From NCBI RefSeq assembly GCF_902705885.1, contig NZ_CACSIP010000056.1:181050-245049 (forward strand): a DNA stretch of 64,000 bases, read 5' to 3'. The translations under genes were made by a program, and so were the position numbers. The stretch is from Mycolicibacterium austroafricanum (GTDB taxonomy: Bacteria; Actinomycetota; Actinomycetes; Mycobacteriales; Mycobacteriaceae). Under the pieces are notes generated by a model. It made no database searches. It worked only from the letters and a program-made list of their open reading frames with translations, and was not told where the DNA came from. This document shows, piece by piece, positions 27,580 to 36,366 of the stretch. Numbering within the stretch: the stretch's first letter is position 1; every line of letters begins with the position of its first letter.

Positions 27580-28296
27580 AAGGCCTCGAACAAGCGCAGA
27601 GCCGCATCACTGGACGACGCGAAGGCCGACGCCCGCCGTGTCATCGAGCGGCTGGGCGGTCAGGTGTTCGCCCTCTCCGGCACCGACAACGCCTCCAAGC
27701 AGGCCCTCGCCGATGCGTCCGAGCGCTACACCGCGGCGTCTTCTCAGATCGACCAGGCCGCCACCGCGCGCCAGGCCGAACTGGCCAAGGAAAGCGCGAT
27801 GGAAGGGCTGTACTACGTCCGGGCGGCCCGCATCGCGATGGACATGGACCCCGGACCTGAACTGGAGTCGCTGTCGGGTCAGCGGACCGCCGGCACCGTC
27901 ACCGAGGACCGCCGCGTGCAGTTCGAGGGACGTGAGATCGAGGCCTCACCGGTGCCCTCCCAGCGCACCCCCAACTACTACCCGGGCGGACGGGTCGCGG
28001 GCCGCCCGGTGCCGGCAGGCTGGTACTCCGAACCGTGGTGGAAGCCCGCGCTGGTCGCGGGCGCATGGGGCATGGGCTCGGTGCTGTTGTTCAGTGCGAT
28101 GTTCTCCGGCATGAGTGGCGTCGGCTACGACGCCCAGGCGTTCGAGAACGGTTACGGAGACGGGTACGGCGACGGCCTCGCCGCCGGCCAGGACGGTGGC
28201 GGCTTCGACGGCGGCGGCGACACCGGCGGCGGCTGGGACACCGGCGGAGGCGACTGGGGCGGCGGCGATTTCGGCGGCGACTTCGGCGGGTTCTAG
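27508..28296 (+). CDS. DUF1542-type membrane protein with Gly-rich tail
   Basis: Protein of 262 residues. A transmembrane helix at 4-22 (LLVLLLLVVAAIGAGVYATA) is followed by a helical, probably coiled-coil region (about 30-115; DDAKADARRVIERLGG, SERYTAASSQIDQAATARQAEL), which is the DUF1542 part. A Pro/Arg linker, a second hydrophobic segment (ALVAGAWGMGSVLLFSAMFSG, about 182-202) and a C-terminal tail of GGG-D/W repeats follow. Function unknown. It is convergent with nei2, 22 bp apart. Confidence 0.72.
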   Translation: MEGALLVLLLLVVAAIGAGVYATAKASNKRRAASLDDAKADARRVIERLGGQVFALSGTDNASKQALADASERYTAASSQIDQAATARQAELAKESAMEGLYYVRAARIAMDMDPGPELESLSGQRTAGTVTEDRRVQFEGREIEASPVPSQRTPNYYPGGRVAGRPVPAGWYSEPWWKPALVAGAWGMGSVLLFSAMFSGMSGVGYDAQAFENGYGDGYGDGLAAGQDGGGFDGGGDTGGGWDTGGGDWGGGDFGGDFGGF

Positions 28297-28318
28297 CACT
28301 CGAGGCGCACCGACGGCG

Positions 28319-29113
28319 TCAGCTCTGACAGGTGGGGCACCAGAACAGGTTGCGCCCCTCCAACACCGTGGTCCGGACACCCGTCCCACACACCCGGCAC
28401 GGTTCGGCGGCGCGGCGGTAGACGTACGTTCGCGGTCGACCCTGCCGGTATGACGGTGCGCCACCGTCGTGTTCGGGCCGCACGACGATGATCTTGCCTC
28501 TGCGCACCCCGACCTTCATCAGCGCCACGAGGTCGGTCCACATCGCGTCGAATTCGTCGGCGGTGATCGTCGTACCCGGGCGCAGCGGGTCGATCCGGTG
28601 GCGGTAGAGCAGCTCACTCCGGTACACGTTGCCGACGCCGGCCATCACCGCCTGATCCATCAGCAGCGCGCCGATAGGCCTACGGGACTTGCTGATTCGC
28701 CGCCAAGCGAGCTCCGCGTCGGCGTCAGCGCGCAACGGGTCCGGCCCGAGCTTGGCGATCACGTCTGCGATCTCGGGCTCTTCGATCACCTCGCACACCG
28801 TCGGCCCCCGCAGGTCGGTGCCGTACTCGGCGCCCAGCATCCGCATGCGCACCTGTCCGACCGGTAACGGTAGCGGCACGGGCTTTTCGGTGAATGTTCC
28901 GTACAGCCCGAGGTGCACATGCACCACCCGCCCGCCCTCGTAATGGTGGAACAGATGCTTGCCCCAAGCGGTCGCCTTCTTCAGGACGTGTCCGCTGACC
29001 ATCGCGGCGCCGGCTTCGAATCGCCCCTGCGGGCTGGAGACCACCACGGGCGCACGGCCGAAGCGACGCTGGTGCTGCCGGGCCAGCCGGTGCAGGGTGT
29101 GACCTTCGGGCAT
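28319..29113 (-). CDS. nei2: DNA glycosylase/AP lyase Nei2 (Fpg/Nei family)
   Basis: Base-excision repair enzyme of 264 residues. The N-terminal catalytic Pro-Glu (PEGHTLHRLA) is in place, the helix-two-turn-helix contains MDQAVMAGVGNVYRSELL, and the zinc finger at the C-terminus is C-x2-C...C-x2-C (CRVCGTGVRTTVLEGRNLF, then WCPTC). The start follows from the need for PEG at position 2; an upstream frame extension is inside atzF. It begins only 4 bp after the allophanate hydrolase stop, so it may be cotranscribed with the accessory gene. In M. tuberculosis the homologue is Rv2464c. Confidence 0.93.
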   Translation of the reverse strand: MPEGHTLHRLARQHQRRFGRAPVVVSSPQGRFEAGAAMVSGHVLKKATAWGKHLFHHYEGGRVVHVHLGLYGTFTEKPVPLPLPVGQVRMRMLGAEYGTDLRGPTVCEVIEEPEIADVIAKLGPDPLRADADAELAWRRISKSRRPIGALLMDQAVMAGVGNVYRSELLYRHRIDPLRPGTTITADEFDAMWTDLVALMKVGVRRGKIIVVRPEHDGGAPSYRQGRPRTYVYRRAAEPCRVCGTGVRTTVLEGRNLFWCPTCQS

Positions 29114-29117
29114 GTCG

Positions 29118-30746
29118 TCAAGTCTGGCGTACCGCTCCAGCGGCCAGGGCATTGGCCCAGCCGCCGTACCGGCTGATGTCAGCCCCGCGGGCGGACCCGT
29201 CACAGCCGAACGCGGTACGCCATGAGCCATCCTCGAACTCGACCTTGCCCAGCTGCATCGGCGCGGGTAGTGCGGCCAAGAATCTTCCCAGCGACGCCGG
29301 CGACAACAGCCATCGATGGCCGGCCAGGGCGGCACCCGCGGCGTCGTCCGACACTCGGGTGACCGCGGGTTTCGCGGGGGTCGTCGGGAGAACGGTCATC
29401 CGGTATCGGGGCGCGGTGGTGATCTCACCGACAAAGCGGGCACCCAGGTCGGTGAGCTGATGCGCCAGCGGGCCGCCGAACAGATGGGCGCCGAACACCA
29501 CCAACTCCACATGGTCGGCCACCGCCTGTGGCCAGGCGTCCGCCGGTGGCGCGCCATCGTGGAGCAGCCCGGCGATGTCGAGGGCGACGGCGTCTTCGAA
29601 GGCCCGCGCCAGCACGGTCACGCCGAACTGGGCATCACCTGCCGTGCCCGCCGGCACCGCCACGGCGCACATGTCGAACAAGTTGCAGAAGTTCGTATAG
29701 GTGCCCATCCGGGAGTTGACGCCGACCGGGTCGGCGGTCACCTCGGAGATGCGGGGATGCATCGGCGCGGTCGGGAGGAGAAGCGCGTCCGCGTCCTCGA
29801 TCACGGCCATGGCCGCCGTGCGCAGCCGCGCCACTTCGGCGCGGTCGCGCACCAGTACGTGCGCAGGGATATCCCTGGCCGCACTGACGATGGCTTTGAC
29901 GGTCGGGTCCAACGAAGCGCCGGGGTGTGCGTCGACGAACTCACCCACGGCGGCATAACGTTCGCTCACCAAAGCGCCGTCGTAGAGAAGTTTGGCAGCG
30001 GCCAGGAACGGCGCGATGTCCACGCTGACGGTCCGGGCGCCGGCCGCGACGAGTCGCTCCACCGCCCTGTCGAACGCTGCACGCCACTGCCGATCCAGCT
30101 CTGGAAGCTCGTTCGGTACCGCCACCACGGGAGCGGCCGGCGCAGATAGTACGGTGTCGGCGGGCCAAACTCGGGCAGCCGCCCGCTCGGCCATGACCGC
30201 CATCGCGCGACCGGCCAAGTCCACACTGGTGGCGAATATCGTTATGCAGTCATAGGATTCGCATGCGGGTACCACTCCGGCCGTACTCACCACTCCTACG
30301 GTGGGCTTTATCGCGACCAGGCCCTGCAGCGCAGCAGGTATCCGCCCGGAGCCGGCGGTATCCGTGCCGATCGCGATATCGACGGCTCCGGTAGCCACCG
30401 CGACCGCTGATCCCGAACTTGAACCACCACTTATGAATTCAGGTCGCCGACTGTCCGGCACCACGCCATAGGGCGATCGGGTGCCGACGAGACCGGTGGC
30501 GAACTGATCCAGGTTGGTCTTGCCGACGACCACCGCCCCTGCCTCACGCAGCGCTGCCACTGCGGGCGCGTCCCGTTCCGGCAGATAGGCGAATTGCGGG
30601 CAGCCGGCCGTGGTGGGCAGGCCTGCGACATCGACGTTGTCCTTGACCGCCACCCGCATGCCGGCGAGGGCCCCTTCACCACAACGGCTTTCGGCCAACT
30701 CGGCAGCCACTTGCGCGTCCGGCCTTCGGCTTATCCACACTGTCAT
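29118..30746 (-). CDS. atzF: Allophanate hydrolase (AtzF type)
   Basis: Amidase-signature enzyme of 542 residues that splits allophanate to ammonia and CO2. The Ser-cisSer-Lys triad is visible: K35 (VAVKDNVD), GGSSSGS at 107-113 and S133 in GTDTAGSGRIPA. The C-terminal ~95 residues (VELVVFGAHLFGG onward) form the extra AtzF C-domain. ATG 30746 is chosen because the longer frame lies in the promoter region. No urea carboxylase, biuret hydrolase or cyanurate hydrolase is in the window. It diverges from an ABC importer across 163 bp containing GlnR-like and GTATAC sites. Confidence 0.85.
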   Translation of the reverse strand: MTVWISRRPDAQVAAELAESRCGEGALAGMRVAVKDNVDVAGLPTTAGCPQFAYLPERDAPAVAALREAGAVVVGKTNLDQFATGLVGTRSPYGVVPDSRRPEFISGGSSSGSAVAVATGAVDIAIGTDTAGSGRIPAALQGLVAIKPTVGVVSTAGVVPACESYDCITIFATSVDLAGRAMAVMAERAAARVWPADTVLSAPAAPVVAVPNELPELDRQWRAAFDRAVERLVAAGARTVSVDIAPFLAAAKLLYDGALVSERYAAVGEFVDAHPGASLDPTVKAIVSAARDIPAHVLVRDRAEVARLRTAAMAVIEDADALLLPTAPMHPRISEVTADPVGVNSRMGTYTNFCNLFDMCAVAVPAGTAGDAQFGVTVLARAFEDAVALDIAGLLHDGAPPADAWPQAVADHVELVVFGAHLFGGPLAHQLTDLGARFVGEITTAPRYRMTVLPTTPAKPAVTRVSDDAAGAALAGHRWLLSPASLGRFLAALPAPMQLGKVEFEDGSWRTAFGCDGSARGADISRYGGWANALAAGAVRQT

Positions 30747-30787
30747 CGAAATCACCCAATCTGTTGTGCGCCGAGGAAGCATTGTCA

Positions 30788-30803
30788 GTAACCGGGACGT
30801 AAC
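30788..30803. promoter_or_regulatory. GlnR box candidate between atzF and the ABC importer
   Basis: GTAAC-CGGGAC-GTAAC: two GTNAC-type half-sites with the 6-nt spacer typical of GlnR boxes of actinobacteria. It lies 42 bp upstream of atzF and about 105 bp upstream of the importer operon. GlnR is the global nitrogen regulator, which fits a nitrogen-scavenging locus. Confidence 0.5.
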
Positions 30804-30859
30804 ACAGTTCACCATCTGGCAACGCGACCGTAGTGCCTGTCGAACCTGCATCCGCCATC

Positions 30860-30889
30860 GTATACATGGCAGTACACCACAATGTATAC
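30860..30889. promoter_or_regulatory. Paired GTATAC sites, probable GntR operators
   Basis: CGTATACAT (GTATAC at 30860-30865) and TGTATACC (30884-30889) stand 24 bp apart, 21-50 bp before the importer start. GntR/FCD regulators typically bind TNGTATACNA-like palindromes. A similar GTATAC lies directly upstream of the GntR gene at 34318, so that protein is the likely ligand of both. Confidence 0.55.
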
Positions 30890-30909
30890 CGACTCAGCGA
30901 CAGGCAACC

Positions 30910-31926
30910 ATGTCACCAATTCCACGTCACCGGCTCCGATTCAGCGCCTTGGCGATCCTGCTGATGCTGGTGACAGCAATCGCCGGATGCTCCACCATCG
31001 ACTCCACCTTCACCCCCACCGCTGGCGAAGACGGCCAGCGGGTCTTCCGGGTGGGCACGTTGCGCGGCCAGCCCCACCTGTTCATGCCGTTCTTCTACCA
31101 ACAGTTTCTGGACGACAACACTCAGGCCGAAGTGCTGGTGTTCGACTCATCGCCGGACGTGAAGAACGCGCTGGTGTCCGGCCAGCTCGACGCGGCGGTG
31201 ATGGGCGTCCCGGCCATGCTGGCCGGAGCCGCCGCCGAGCAGGACGTCCGACTCATCGCGTCGTCTGCCGACGGCGGTTCGGCCATCGTCGGACGACCCG
31301 AGATCGCCGACGTGACCGACCTGCGCGGCAAGCGTGTCGGCTACCCGATCGGCTCCTCCCAGGAGGTGATCCTGCGCTCGACGCTCACCCAGTCCGGCAT
31401 CGACCCCGACCGCGAGCTGATACTGGTGAACCTGGCGTTCTCCGATATGGCTAACGCCTACGCCAGTGGGCAGATCGACGCCTTCTCTTCCGCGGAGATC
31501 GGCCCGTCGCTGGCCAAGCTGAACGGCGCCCACGATGTGGTGTCGCCGTATGACACCCCGATCGGGAAGGTCAATATCGGCCTGGCCGCCACCCAGCGCA
31601 CCATCGACGCCGACCCCGACTTGGTGCAGACGATCGTCAACGCGCACTCCGACGCCGTCGCGTTCATGGACACCCACCGCGACGAATGGCGGGATCGTGT
31701 CGTCGGCGAGTTCGGACTCGATCCCGCGGTCGCCGCGGGCGCGATCGCCAACACCTGGCCGCGGGCCGACCTGTCCGGCGAGTACGTCTCCCAGGTCGAC
31801 GCGCTCGCGCGCGAGATGTTCGCCCTCGACCAACTGCCGGCCCAACCCGAAATGTCCACGTTCGTCGACAACACCTTCGTCGAGTCGGCGTCCACCACCG
31901 TCGAGCCCGCGGAGGACCAGAAATGA
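30910..31926 (+). CDS. ABC transporter substrate-binding lipoprotein (SsuA/TauA-like)
   Basis: Protein of 338 residues. The signal peptide ends in a lipobox (VTAIAGC; lipidated Cys near residue 26). The fold is that of NMT1/SsuA-type binding proteins: FRVGTLRGQPHLFMPFFYQQ at the start, ALVSGQLDAAVMGVPAM, and DLRGKRVGYPIGSSQEVILR in the middle. The ligand is unknown. Because the operon is divergent from allophanate hydrolase, a urea-, biuret- or sulfonate-like compound is possible. The stop overlaps the permease start by 4 bp (ATGA). Confidence 0.86.
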   Translation: MSPIPRHRLRFSALAILLMLVTAIAGCSTIDSTFTPTAGEDGQRVFRVGTLRGQPHLFMPFFYQQFLDDNTQAEVLVFDSSPDVKNALVSGQLDAAVMGVPAMLAGAAAEQDVRLIASSADGGSAIVGRPEIADVTDLRGKRVGYPIGSSQEVILRSTLTQSGIDPDRELILVNLAFSDMANAYASGQIDAFSSAEIGPSLAKLNGAHDVVSPYDTPIGKVNIGLAATQRTIDADPDLVQTIVNAHSDAVAFMDTHRDEWRDRVVGEFGLDPAVAAGAIANTWPRADLSGEYVSQVDALAREMFALDQLPAQPEMSTFVDNTFVESASTTVEPAEDQK

Positions 31927-32795
31927 CCGCCACCACAGAAGCTCCCTCCGCCCTGGCGGCGGCGCCGGAGACGAAGACCACGCGGTCGCCGTCCCGGCTT
32001 GCCAAGCACGCCAAGAGCGTGCTGTTCGCGGTGGCACTGCCACTGGTTCTGGTGGGGCTGTGGGCGCTGGCCGTGCGGGGCCAGTGGAACCTTCCGCTGG
32101 GCATCGACATGCGATTTGTGCCCTCCCCCTGGGCGGCGCTGGTCCGGACGTGGGACCTGGCGTTCGGATCCAGCGAGGCCACCAGCGGGACGCTGTGGCG
32201 ACACACCGCGGCCAGCACCCTGCGGGTGGCCAACGGATTTCTCATCGCCGCTGTGCTGGCCGTGCCGTTGGGTCTGGTGATGGGACGGATCCGGTTCATC
32301 ATGAATCTGTTCGACTCGACAGTAAGCCTGCTGCGACCCATCCCGGTCACCGCGTGGGCGCCGTTGGCGCTCTTGCTCATTGGGTTCGGTGATCGCTCGA
32401 CGATCTTCCTGATCCTGCTCGCGGCCTTCTTCCCCATCCTCATCAACACGATCGCCGGTGCGGCCAACGTGTCGCCACGGCTTCTCGAGGCCGCGGCCAT
32501 GCTCGGCACCCCGGCCTGGAAGTCGTTCTTCACGGTGGTGCTGCCCAGCTCGATGCAGTCGATCACCTCGGGACTGCGGGTGGGTCTCGGGTTGTCCTGG
32601 GTGGTGCTCGTGGTCGGCGAAACCGTCGGCATTCGAACGGGTCTCGGCGCTCTGATCACCCAAGCCCGGGACATGAGCCGCACCGACATCATCATCGCCG
32701 GCATGGTGGTCATCGGCATCGCCGGACTGTTGAGCGACCGACTGCTCACCCTCTGCCTTCGACTGGCCACGCGTGGCCGGCCGGGCCTGGTCTGA
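31923..32795 (+). CDS. ABC transporter permease (SsuC/TauC-like)
   Basis: Membrane protein of 290 residues with about six helices. The EAA loop is EAAAMLGTPAWKSFFTVVLPSSMQ, which contacts the ATPase. An Ala/Thr-rich cytosolic N-terminus of about 30 residues precedes the first helix. It belongs to the BPD_transp_1 group used by aliphatic sulfonate, taurine and nitrate/urea-type importers. ATGA overlap with the binding-protein gene. Confidence 0.88.
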   Translation: MTATTEAPSALAAAPETKTTRSPSRLAKHAKSVLFAVALPLVLVGLWALAVRGQWNLPLGIDMRFVPSPWAALVRTWDLAFGSSEATSGTLWRHTAASTLRVANGFLIAAVLAVPLGLVMGRIRFIMNLFDSTVSLLRPIPVTAWAPLALLLIGFGDRSTIFLILLAAFFPILINTIAGAANVSPRLLEAAAMLGTPAWKSFFTVVLPSSMQSITSGLRVGLGLSWVVLVVGETVGIRTGLGALITQARDMSRTDIIIAGMVVIGIAGLLSDRLLTLCLRLATRGRPGLV

Positions 32796-32821
32796 CACCA
32801 ACGACACGAAGCGAGAATCAC

Positions 32822-33622
32822 ATGACCACTAGTGCGACAGCTCTGGGCGCGCCGATCACGATTGCGGGCCTGACCAAGACCTTCCCGTCGGAGGCCGGCC
32901 CGGTCACCGCGCTGGCCGGCCTCGATCTGGACATCGCGGCCGGTGAATTCATCGCCGTCGTCGGAGCCAGCGGATGCGGCAAGTCCACCCTGCTGCGCAT
33001 GCTGGCCGGGTTCGAGCTGCCCACATCAGGAATCCTCGAGGTGGGCGGGAATACCGTGACAGCCCCCGGCCCGGATCGCGGCGTGGTGTTCCAGGACTAC
33101 GGACTGTTCCCATGGCTCACCGTGCTGGAGAACGTGGCCTACGGACCACGCCAGAACGGTTCGTCGCGCAAAGACGCCGCCGAACGAGCGGAGCGCTTCA
33201 TCGAGTTGGTCGGTCTCACCCGGGTGTCGCAGCGATTCCCCAGCCAGCTCTCCGGCGGCATGCAGCAGCGGGTCGCCATCGCCCGGGTGTTGTGCAACGA
33301 GCCGGCGTTGATGCTGATGGATGAACCGTTTGGCGCACTGGATGCGTTGACCCGTGGCTCGATGCAACGCGAGCTCGAACGCATCCACCACGAGATGGGC
33401 ACCACCACAGTGTTCGTCACCCACAGCGTCGAAGAGGCGGTGTACTTGGCTGACCGGGTGATTGTGATGGCGGGCGGGATCTCGCACGGCACGCCCGGCC
33501 ATATCGAGGCGGTCGTGCCCATCGAACTGGACCGGTCACGCGACGTCAACGCCGCACAGTTCACTGACTACCGGCGTCGCATCAGCGGCCTCATCATCCA
33601 GCACGAGAACGACGACGAGTAG
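32822..33622 (+). CDS. ABC transporter ATP-binding protein (SsuB/TauB-like)
   Basis: ATPase of 266 residues. Walker A is GASGCGKST, the Q-loop is VFQDYGLFPW, the signature is LSGGMQQRVAIARVL, Walker B is LMLMDEPFGALD, and the switch His lies in FVTHSVEEAVYLA. Together with the two upstream genes it makes a complete importer. It starts 26 bp after the permease stop. Confidence 0.93.
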   Translation: MTTSATALGAPITIAGLTKTFPSEAGPVTALAGLDLDIAAGEFIAVVGASGCGKSTLLRMLAGFELPTSGILEVGGNTVTAPGPDRGVVFQDYGLFPWLTVLENVAYGPRQNGSSRKDAAERAERFIELVGLTRVSQRFPSQLSGGMQQRVAIARVLCNEPALMLMDEPFGALDALTRGSMQRELERIHHEMGTTTVFVTHSVEEAVYLADRVIVMAGGISHGTPGHIEAVVPIELDRSRDVNAAQFTDYRRRISGLIIQHENDDE

Positions 33623-33628
33623 CCGCGC

Positions 33629-34318
33629 TTAGTCCCGCAGGGCCATGACGACGTCGAACATCGCCATGGCCTCGCGGGCCCGCGCGATCACCACTCGGCG
33701 AGAACCCTCGATGTGCGCGTGCAGCAGCCCGCGGGCGTCGCGCAGATCCCCGTCGAGCACCCGCTCGGTGATATCGATGTGCTCGTCGATCGTCGCCAGC
33801 ACCCGGTCTTCGGTGAGGTAGTCGAACATCCGCATCGGCCGGATCCGGGCGTTCACCGATTCCAGGGCCGTCACCAATGCCTCATTTCCCGACGAGGACA
33901 GCAGCCGCAGGTGAAACTGCTCGTCCTCCTTGACGATCCCGGCGTCCGGAACTGGCGGCGTCTTACGGAACTCGCGCCATCTCTCCAGTTCGGGTTCGAG
34001 GATGCTCGGGTCGTGGCGGCGGCCGTCAGCGTCCTCGAGTCGCTGTATTCCTCGCAGCTCCAAGGTGATTCGTAGTTCGTAGAGATCTTCGAGATCATCC
34101 ACGCGGGGCCGGTAGGGGTAGAAACCGCGATCGCGGCGTTCGATGAGCCCGTCGGAGAGCAGGCGAGCCAACGCTTCACGCACCGGGGTTCGCGACACCT
34201 GGTAGCGCTCCGCGAGGGTGTTCTCGGCGAGCCGGTCGGTGGGCCTCAAACGTCCCCACATCAGGTCGTCGCGCAGCGCCACGAAGACGCGATCTGCCAG
34301 GCTTCCGCTATCGCTCAT
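33629..34318 (-). CDS. GntR/FCD-domain transcriptional regulator
   Basis: Protein of 229 residues. The N-terminal winged helix has TDRLAENTLAERYQVSRTPVREALARL (recognition helix RTPVREAL), and the C-terminal all-helical FCD effector domain has the conserved D/H residues (EDEQFHLRLLSSSGN, DEHIDITERVLDGD). FCD-type GntR proteins bind carboxylic-acid-type effectors. It is convergent with the ABC importer and carries GTATAC sites both at its own promoter and at the importer promoter, which points to local regulation. Confidence 0.88.
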   Translation of the reverse strand: MSDSGSLADRVFVALRDDLMWGRLRPTDRLAENTLAERYQVSRTPVREALARLLSDGLIERRDRGFYPYRPRVDDLEDLYELRITLELRGIQRLEDADGRRHDPSILEPELERWREFRKTPPVPDAGIVKEDEQFHLRLLSSSGNEALVTALESVNARIRPMRMFDYLTEDRVLATIDEHIDITERVLDGDLRDARGLLHAHIEGSRRVVIARAREAMAMFDVVMALRD

Positions 34319-34335
34319 ACGCCTCTCACCACCGT

Positions 34336-34365
34336 GTATCCAGCAGTGTATACGAGGCGGTATGC
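34336..34365. promoter_or_regulatory. GTATAC-type operator upstream of the GntR gene
   Basis: GTATCC (34336), GTATAC (34348-34353) and GTATGC (34360) follow each other 12 bp apart within 50 bp of the regulator start, in the 52-bp gap after rpiB. The central site equals those at 30860 and 30884. Autoregulation is the probable meaning. Confidence 0.45.
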
Positions 34366-34370
34366 CCGGT

Positions 34371-34844
34371 TCAGGCGCCGGGCACCGGCGGTGCGACGTG
34401 GGTGCGCTCGAATTCGGCGAGGATGTCGATCCGGCGCTGATGACGCGGCGCCTCTGACCACTTGGTGGCCAGGAATGCGTCCACGATCGCCAACGCCTCG
34501 TCGGTGGTGTGCATCCGGCCGCCGATGCCGATCAGTTGTGCGTTGTTGTGCTCGCGGGCCAGCGACGCGGTCGTCGTGCTCCACGCCAGGGCGCATCGGG
34601 CACCGGGCACCTTGTTGGCCGCGATCTGCTCTCCGTTGCCGGAGCCGCCGAGCACGATGCCCAGGCTGCCCGGGTCAGCCACCGTCTTCTCTGCCGCGGC
34701 GATGCAGAACGCCGGGTAGTCGTCTTCGGCGTCGTAGCTGAAGGCACCACAGTCGACCGGTTCGTGCCCGGCAGCCTTCAGATGCTCGATGATGACCTGC
34801 TTGAGCTCTAGTCCGGCGTGGTCGGCCCCGAGGTAGACGCGCAT
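34371..34844 (-). CDS. rpiB: Ribose-5-phosphate isomerase B
   Basis: Protein of 157 residues of the RpiB/LacAB family, acting in the pentose phosphate pathway. MRVYLGADHAGLELKQ gives the start, and the active-site region is VLGGSGNGEQIAANKVPGARCAL, with Gly-Ser-Gly-Asn-Gly where Cys-type RpiB proteins have GTGxG; this is the mycobacterial form that uses Glu as base. It belongs to the backbone (Rv2465c position) and is bordered on both sides by accessory insertions. Confidence 0.94.
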   Translation of the reverse strand: MRVYLGADHAGLELKQVIIEHLKAAGHEPVDCGAFSYDAEDDYPAFCIAAAEKTVADPGSLGIVLGGSGNGEQIAANKVPGARCALAWSTTTASLAREHNNAQLIGIGGRMHTTDEALAIVDAFLATKWSEAPRHQRRIDILAEFERTHVAPPVPGA

Positions 34845-34953
34845 GCGGACACCCTACATTCGCCCTCTGCCCCGCGGGCGCGCGCGCTTGTGCAGCACCA
34901 CGCCGCCAGATGTGGGCATTCTCGTCACGCTCGCGGGGCGCGACATCTGCGTG

Positions 34954-35913
34954 TCAGCCCACGGTGATGGCGTCGAGCCGCTCCTTGATGAACGCCGCCG
35001 ACGTGACCGGGCGCAAGCCGGACACCTTGCCGACGGGCGGCTCGAGCGGTGTGACGACCGCGTCGTGGTTGGCCTCGTAGAAATAGATGAGCGACACCAG
35101 ATCTTCTTCTGGGGCATGCGGCTGCGGCGGCAGCACCCGATGCCGGCCCGAGGGCCAGCGCCGCCCGCTCCAGTACTCCAGGAGATCGCCGATGTTCACC
35201 GTCAGGGCGTCGGGGTCATAGGGCGCGTCCTGCCAACCCGCCTCCTCGGAGTACACCTGCAACCCGCCGGCGCCCGGCTCACGGTCCAGGATGGTGACCG
35301 TCCCGAAGTCGGTGTGCGGTCCGATGCGGAACTGACCGGGTTCCGGCTCGCCCACCACGCTGACCGGTGGATAGTGATTGATGTTCATCGTCCACGTCGG
35401 CATGCTCGCCATCGCCGTGAACGGATTCACGGGCAGACCGAGCGCGTGCGCGAACAACGCCAGCAGTTCGTCGGCAACGGACCGCATCCGGGCGGTGTAC
35501 TCGGTCACCAACCGCTCCAGTGAGGGCACCTCGGCCGGCCAGACGTTGGGCGCGAACCAGACCCGGTCGACGTCGACGTCGCCCGTCGCGGTCTCGGCGC
35601 CCAGGCTGAAGCTCTCCTTGAGGTCCGGCGGGGTCTCCGTGCCCTCGGCATAGGCGTTGGCCTCCGCCCCGGGGGCCAGCCAGCCGTGTCCACCCACGGC
35701 GACCGAGTAGCCGGCCTTGACGTGCTCCGGCTGGGCGAAGAACTCGCGAGCTGCAGCCCGAACGCCACTCGTCAGCGCCGGGCCCACCCCGTGACCGCGG
35801 ACCAGGATGAAACCCGCGCGTTGCAGACCCGCGTCCACCTCGGCTGCAAGCTCGTCTGCCCGACGCCCCCCTTCGCGCCAACGTGAAAGATCGATGGTTG
35901 CAATGGCATTCAC
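34954..35913 (-). CDS. Isopenicillin-N-synthase-family 2OG-Fe(II) oxygenase
   Basis: Protein of 319 residues. The DIOX_N-type start (GFILVRGHGV) and the double-stranded beta-helix are visible, with iron ligands H200 and D202 (IGPHTDFGTVTIL) and H258 (SGRHRVLPP). The Arg of the RxS 2OG-binding motif expected after the last His is replaced (DLVSLIYFYEAN). Fungal thymine-7-hydroxylase belongs to this family. Since the gene follows the cytosine deaminase gene by 9 bp and a permease is upstream, an oxidation of a pyrimidine base is an attractive but unproven idea. Confidence 0.82.
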   Translation of the reverse strand: MNAIATIDLSRWREGGRRADELAAEVDAGLQRAGFILVRGHGVGPALTSGVRAAAREFFAQPEHVKAGYSVAVGGHGWLAPGAEANAYAEGTETPPDLKESFSLGAETATGDVDVDRVWFAPNVWPAEVPSLERLVTEYTARMRSVADELLALFAHALGLPVNPFTAMASMPTWTMNINHYPPVSVVGEPEPGQFRIGPHTDFGTVTILDREPGAGGLQVYSEEAGWQDAPYDPDALTVNIGDLLEYWSGRRWPSGRHRVLPPQPHAPEEDLVSLIYFYEANHDAVVTPLEPPVGKVSGLRPVTSAAFIKERLDAITVG

Positions 35914-35922
35914 CGACCAACC

Positions 35923-36366
35923 TCACTCACCGATGTCCTCCGCCCACAGGTCCGGGTTGGTCGCGATGAACTCCCGCATCAGCGTTACACAACGATCGTC
36001 GTCGAGCAGGGTGACCGACACCCCGTTCTCGGCCAGCCAATCGTGACCGCCGGTGAAGGTCCGGCTCTCTCCGATCACCACGGCGCCGATGTTGAACTGC
36101 CGGACCAACCCGCTGCAATACCAGCAGGGCGAGAGCGTGGTCACCATCACCGTCGACCGGTAACCGCGCTGTCGGCCGGCGTCGCGGAACGCGTCGGTCT
36201 CGGCGTGGATGGACGGATCGTCGAGTTGGACGCGCCGGTTGTGTCCACGGCCGAGCACGGCACCCTCCGCCGAGAACAGCGCGGCGCCGATCGGGATACC
36301 GCCTTCTGACAACCCTTTTCGCGCCTCCTCGACGGCGACGTCGAGCATGTCGAGTGCAGAGCTCAT
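35923..36366 (-). CDS. Yeast-type (Fcy1-like) cytosine deaminase
   Basis: Protein of 147 residues of the cytidine-deaminase-like fold. Zinc ligands are H54 in SIHAETD (catalytic Glu56) and C81/C84 in TTLSPCWYC. The whole protein follows the pattern of yeast Fcy1: EGGIPIGAALFSAEGAVLGRG near residue 21, ESRTFTGG in the middle and the terminal EDIGE. This is unlike the bacterial CodA (an amidohydrolase). It overlaps the permease gene by 4 bp, which supports cytosine or 5-methylcytosine as substrate. Confidence 0.85.
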   Translation of the reverse strand: MSSALDMLDVAVEEARKGLSEGGIPIGAALFSAEGAVLGRGHNRRVQLDDPSIHAETDAFRDAGRQRGYRSTVMVTTLSPCWYCSGLVRQFNIGAVVIGESRTFTGGHDWLAENGVSVTLLDDDRCVTLMREFIATNPDLWAEDIGE

